Positions 61,373-64,000 of a stretch of DNA of 64,000 nucleotides are shown piece by piece. Below the pieces are notes generated by a model, which was given only the letters and a program-made list of their open reading frames with translations, was not told the origin of the DNA and searched no databases. Position 1 is the stretch's first letter, and the number at the start of each line of letters is the position of its first letter. Position numbers and translations under genes: made by a program. The stretch is from Martinezella miluonensis (lineage in GTDB: Bacteria > Pseudomonadota > Alphaproteobacteria > Rhizobiales > Rhizobiaceae): contig NZ_FMAH01000009.1 in the NCBI RefSeq assembly GCF_900094545.1, forward strand, positions 1 to 64,000, in the 5' to 3' direction.

Positions 61373-62488
61373 ATGAATAAGACCTTTGCAATGAACCGCC
61401 GTGCAGTCTTGAAAATAATGGGAGCTGCATGTGCTGTGCCCTATGGGCTGGGCAGAGCGTTCGCGCAGGAAGCGAAGCCTCTCACCGTCGGCGTAATCTA
61501 CTCCGGTTCGAAGGAAGACTACGGCTATAACAAGTCGCATGCTTCAGCCGCAGCCCAATTGAAGGCATTGCCGGGCGTCACTGTCATCGAGGAGGAGCGT
61601 GTTCCTGAGACGGTCGCGGTCCAACGAACCATGGAGGGTATGATCCAGCAGGACGGCGCCAACTTGATCATCGCGACGTCATTTGGCTATTTCAAACCTC
61701 ACGTACAGCAGATCGCTGCGAAATATCCCAAGATAATGTTTGCGCATTGCGGCGGTGTGTGGGACGAAACGATGCCAACGAACATTGGCACGTTCTATGC
61801 TTACATCTATAGTGCGCAGTATATTTCCGGCATCGTCGCGGCTCATATGACGAAGACGAAAAAGCTGGGAGTCGTTGCGGCCAAGCCTACTCCGAACCTT
61901 ATCCGCAGCATCAACGCTTTCGCGATTGCGGCACGCTCCGTCGATCCAAGCATCACAGTCCAGGTCATCTTTACCGGTGATTGGGTTCTACCGGTGCGCG
62001 AGGCCGAGTCGACCAATTCCTTGATTGACCAGGGCGCCGACGTCATTGCCTGCCAGGTCGACAGCCCCAAAGTAGTTGTCGAAACGGCAGAGAAGCGCGG
62101 CGTATACTCATGCGGGTATCATTCGAGCCAGGCCGACATCGCGCCGAAGGGTTTCCTGACGGGCGCAGAGTGGAACTGGTTTGCGCCCTACAGCAACTTC
62201 GTCGATGCCGCGCGGGGCGGCAAGCCTCCCGTTCACTATCTTCGCGGCGGTTTCGCCGAAAACTTCATCAAGAACACTCCGTTCGGCTCGGCAGTAACAG
62301 CAGAGGCCCGCGCGGCGGCAGAAAAGGCCCAAGCGGCACTCGCGTCAGGGGGCCTGTCAATCTATGCTGGTCCCTTGAAAGACAACAACGGCAACGTCGT
62401 CATTCCGCAAGGAACGAGCTTTGCCGAAAACGATCATCGACTGGACAAGATTGACTATCTGGTCGACGGCGTGATCGGTCAGAAGTGA
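61373..62488 (+). CDS. BMP-family ABC substrate-binding protein
   Basis: A 371-residue binding protein of the Bmp/PnrA class, which bind nucleosides, purines or related ligands. The N-terminus NRRAVLKIMGAACAVPYGLG is Tat-like (twin Arg before the hydrophobic stretch), with cleavage near RAFA-QEAKP. Family blocks are VGVIYSGSKEDYGYNKSHAS, IIATSFGYFKPHVQQIAAKY and the late GVIGQK end. The start at 61373 follows AAGGGGAAC. It lies 37 bp after the lyase gene. Confidence 0.9.
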   Translation: MNKTFAMNRRAVLKIMGAACAVPYGLGRAFAQEAKPLTVGVIYSGSKEDYGYNKSHASAAAQLKALPGVTVIEEERVPETVAVQRTMEGMIQQDGANLIIATSFGYFKPHVQQIAAKYPKIMFAHCGGVWDETMPTNIGTFYAYIYSAQYISGIVAAHMTKTKKLGVVAAKPTPNLIRSINAFAIAARSVDPSITVQVIFTGDWVLPVREAESTNSLIDQGADVIACQVDSPKVVVETAEKRGVYSCGYHSSQADIAPKGFLTGAEWNWFAPYSNFVDAARGGKPPVHYLRGGFAENFIKNTPFGSAVTAEARAAAEKAQAALASGGLSIYAGPLKDNNGNVVIPQGTSFAENDHRLDKIDYLVDGVIGQK

Positions 62489-62498
62489 GGTCGGTCCG

Positions 62499-63575
62499 AT
62501 GGTCGACCTAACACGAGCTCTGACGGCAGTGCCAGCACGAAAATGGAATCCAAATTACGTCGCAGTGACGGCCCCGCTGGGGGCCGTCATCGTTGCCTCG
62601 ATCATTTTTGCGACGTTTGTCGGACTCTACGGTTTTGACCCCTTGAAGGTTTTCACCTTCATTGTGGAAGGCGGGTTCGGCAGCGGATTCGCCTGGCAGG
62701 ATACCCTTTCGCGTGCGGCTCCGCTCATTCTCGTTGGGCTCGCAGTGGCGATACCCGCGCAAGCCGGTATGGTCATCATCGGCGGGGAAGGAGCTATCGT
62801 TCTCGGAGGGCTTGCGGCCGCCGTCATCACCCTGCCGTTCATGGGTGCTCCACCACTTCCAATGCAGCTATTGATGATCCTGGCGGGATGTATTGTCGGA
62901 GCCATCTGGTTTGGGCTTGTTGGTCTTCTACGGCAATGGCGCGGCCTTAACGAAACGATAACAGGCCTCCTCCTCGCTTACATTGGTCTTGCGATCTTCA
63001 ATCAACTCGTGGAGGGCGTGCTTCGCGATCCGGCCAGTCTCGATAAACCATCAACGCATCCGATCGGCGCCAGCTATATGTTGCCGACTATCCCAGGCAC
63101 ATACATTCATATCGGCCTGGTAATAGCTACGGGCATGGCTCTTATCGCCTTCGTTGTCATTCGCTTTACGAAATGGGGATTCGCTCTTCGCGTGGTTGGC
63201 GGCAGTGAGCGGGTTGCGCGAATGATCGGCCTGCGGGTCAACCGCTGGATCATCGGGGCTGCCGCAGCCGGTGGCGCAATGGCGGGTTTGGCTGGCGCTA
63301 TCGAGGTGGCAGCCGTGCAAGGCACAGCCAATTCCTCGCTACACGTTGGCTATGGCTTCAGTGGTATTCTTGTGGCCTTCCTTTCTCGCCATTATCCCCT
63401 CGCCGTTATCCCAGTGTCGATATTGATCGGCGGCGTTCAAGCCAGCGGCAGTCTCCTTCAGCGTCGCCTGGGCCTGCCGGACGCAACGGTGCTGGTCTAC
63501 CAGGGCATCATCTTCGTTTGCGTTCTGTTGGGCGACGCGATGGTTCGCAAACTCAGCGATAGTGGGAGGAGCTAG
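62499..63575 (+). CDS. BMP-type ABC transporter permease 1
   Basis: A 358-residue membrane subunit of the branched/BPD_transp_2 type used with Bmp binding proteins (YufP-like). Typical blocks are SRAAPLILVGLAVAIPAQAG, MVIIGGEGAIVLGGLAAAV and LRVVGGSERVARMIGLRVNR. The second permease gene starts 4 bp after its stop. An ATPase gene, usually placed before the permeases, is not between binding protein and permease here. Confidence 0.91.
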   Translation: MVDLTRALTAVPARKWNPNYVAVTAPLGAVIVASIIFATFVGLYGFDPLKVFTFIVEGGFGSGFAWQDTLSRAAPLILVGLAVAIPAQAGMVIIGGEGAIVLGGLAAAVITLPFMGAPPLPMQLLMILAGCIVGAIWFGLVGLLRQWRGLNETITGLLLAYIGLAIFNQLVEGVLRDPASLDKPSTHPIGASYMLPTIPGTYIHIGLVIATGMALIAFVVIRFTKWGFALRVVGGSERVARMIGLRVNRWIIGAAAAGGAMAGLAGAIEVAAVQGTANSSLHVGYGFSGILVAFLSRHYPLAVIPVSILIGGVQASGSLLQRRLGLPDATVLVYQGIIFVCVLLGDAMVRKLSDSGRS

Positions 63576-63579
63576 CCCA

Positions 63580-64000
63580 TGGAAATGACCTCTCTCGGCT
63601 GGACCGTCCTGCCTCTCGCTATCCTAGCGGGTGCGATCCGGGTCTCGACCCCATTTATTTTCGTCAGTCTCGGCGAGAGCATCACTGAGAAGTCCGGGCG
63701 CATCAATCTCGGTCTTGAAGGTAACCTCGTTCTGGGAGCGATGTCCGCCTACGCCGTTTCGTTCCTTAGCGGGTCGCCGTGGGCTGGTGTTCTCGCCGCC
63801 GGCGCGGTGGGCATGCTCTTTGGCACGTTGCATGGTCTCCTTTGTAGCGTAAGGCGGGTCAACGACACAGCAATCGGTATTAGTCTCATGGTACTTGGCA
63901 CCGGCTTGGCCTTCTTCTGGGGAAAGCCATTCATCGAACCGAAAGCGCCGTCACTGCCGACAATTCCACTGGGATTTTGGACTGATATCCCTCAGGTTCA
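63580..64000 (+). CDS. BMP-type ABC transporter permease 2 (cut by window end)
   Basis: ATG at 63580 follows GGGAGGAGC. The visible 140 residues begin MEMTSLGWTVLPLAILAGAI and contain VSLGESITEKSGRINLGLEG, the YufQ-type signature. Hydrophobic segments alternate as expected. The frame is open to the window edge; the missing ATPase may lie beyond it. Confidence 0.9.

Noticed and set aside
1-64000. CRISPR arrays, tRNA or rRNA genes
   Set aside because: No regularly spaced repeats, cloverleaf or rRNA-like stretches were noticed on either strand; a covariance-model search would be decisive.

Overview
The window looks like an accessory replicon or accessory region of a rhizobial alphaproteobacterium (Rhizobium/Sinorhizobium/Agrobacterium type). 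It is GC-rich, it carries many ABC importers each beside its own regulator and one or two catabolic enzymes, it has two small heat-shock genes of the rhizobial kind (one behind a ROSE-like RNA thermometer), and it has Tad pilins, a MadLM/Mdc malonate module and several decayed insertion sequences. I saw no rRNA, tRNA, CRISPR array or replication genes. Species and replicon type are inferred.

Layout. 1-5013 (minus): a six-gene operon of a membrane desaturase-type oxygenase, a Rieske ferredoxin, a ferredoxin reductase, a divergent PanB-like protein, PurU and FolD (cut by the window edge). This is plausibly an oxidative demethylation system with one-carbon disposal. A LacI gene with a palindrome in front of it diverges from it. 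6290-11199: an IolI-like isomerase, a second and closely related LacI regulator, and an RbsC/RbsA-type permease and ATPase without a binding protein. 11812-17199: a polar amino-acid ABC importer, a PatB/MalY C-S lyase, RidA and a LysR regulator.

17200-30800 is scrambled accessory DNA. It holds a tautomerase gene, an IS3 transposase interrupted by a 193-bp MITE, three Tad pilus genes, a decapitated GntR gene (a duplicate of one at 59-60 kb), two broken small heat-shock genes, a broken chemoreceptor ending in a LysR gene shard, an intact chemoreceptor/CheW pair, and an AraC regulator. Short gene shards are copied between distant places: the start of the LysR/tautomerase region, the 3' end of the AraC gene, the 3' end of the GcvA-like LysR gene, and the GntR gene.

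30811-46086: an orphan oligopeptide-type binding protein, an SsuABC-type importer, two transposase remnants, then a complete malonate module. In the module gntR, acs, madM and madL lie on the minus strand and diverge from mdcACDEGBH. Malonate is imported by MadLM, decarboxylated by Mdc to acetate and CO2, and the acetate is activated by Acs.

46422-54829: a LysR regulator divergent from a carbohydrate operon encoding a short-chain dehydrogenase, a split transketolase, a 50-residue membrane peptide, a ribose-type ABC importer and an amidohydrolase/lactonase. 55285-58778: an orphan sugar-binding protein and a GGDEF-EAL protein. 59017-64000: duplicated shards, an intact GntR regulator, a dihydrodipicolinate-synthase-family lyase with altered active-site motifs, and a BMP-type nucleoside-like importer whose second permease runs off the window end.
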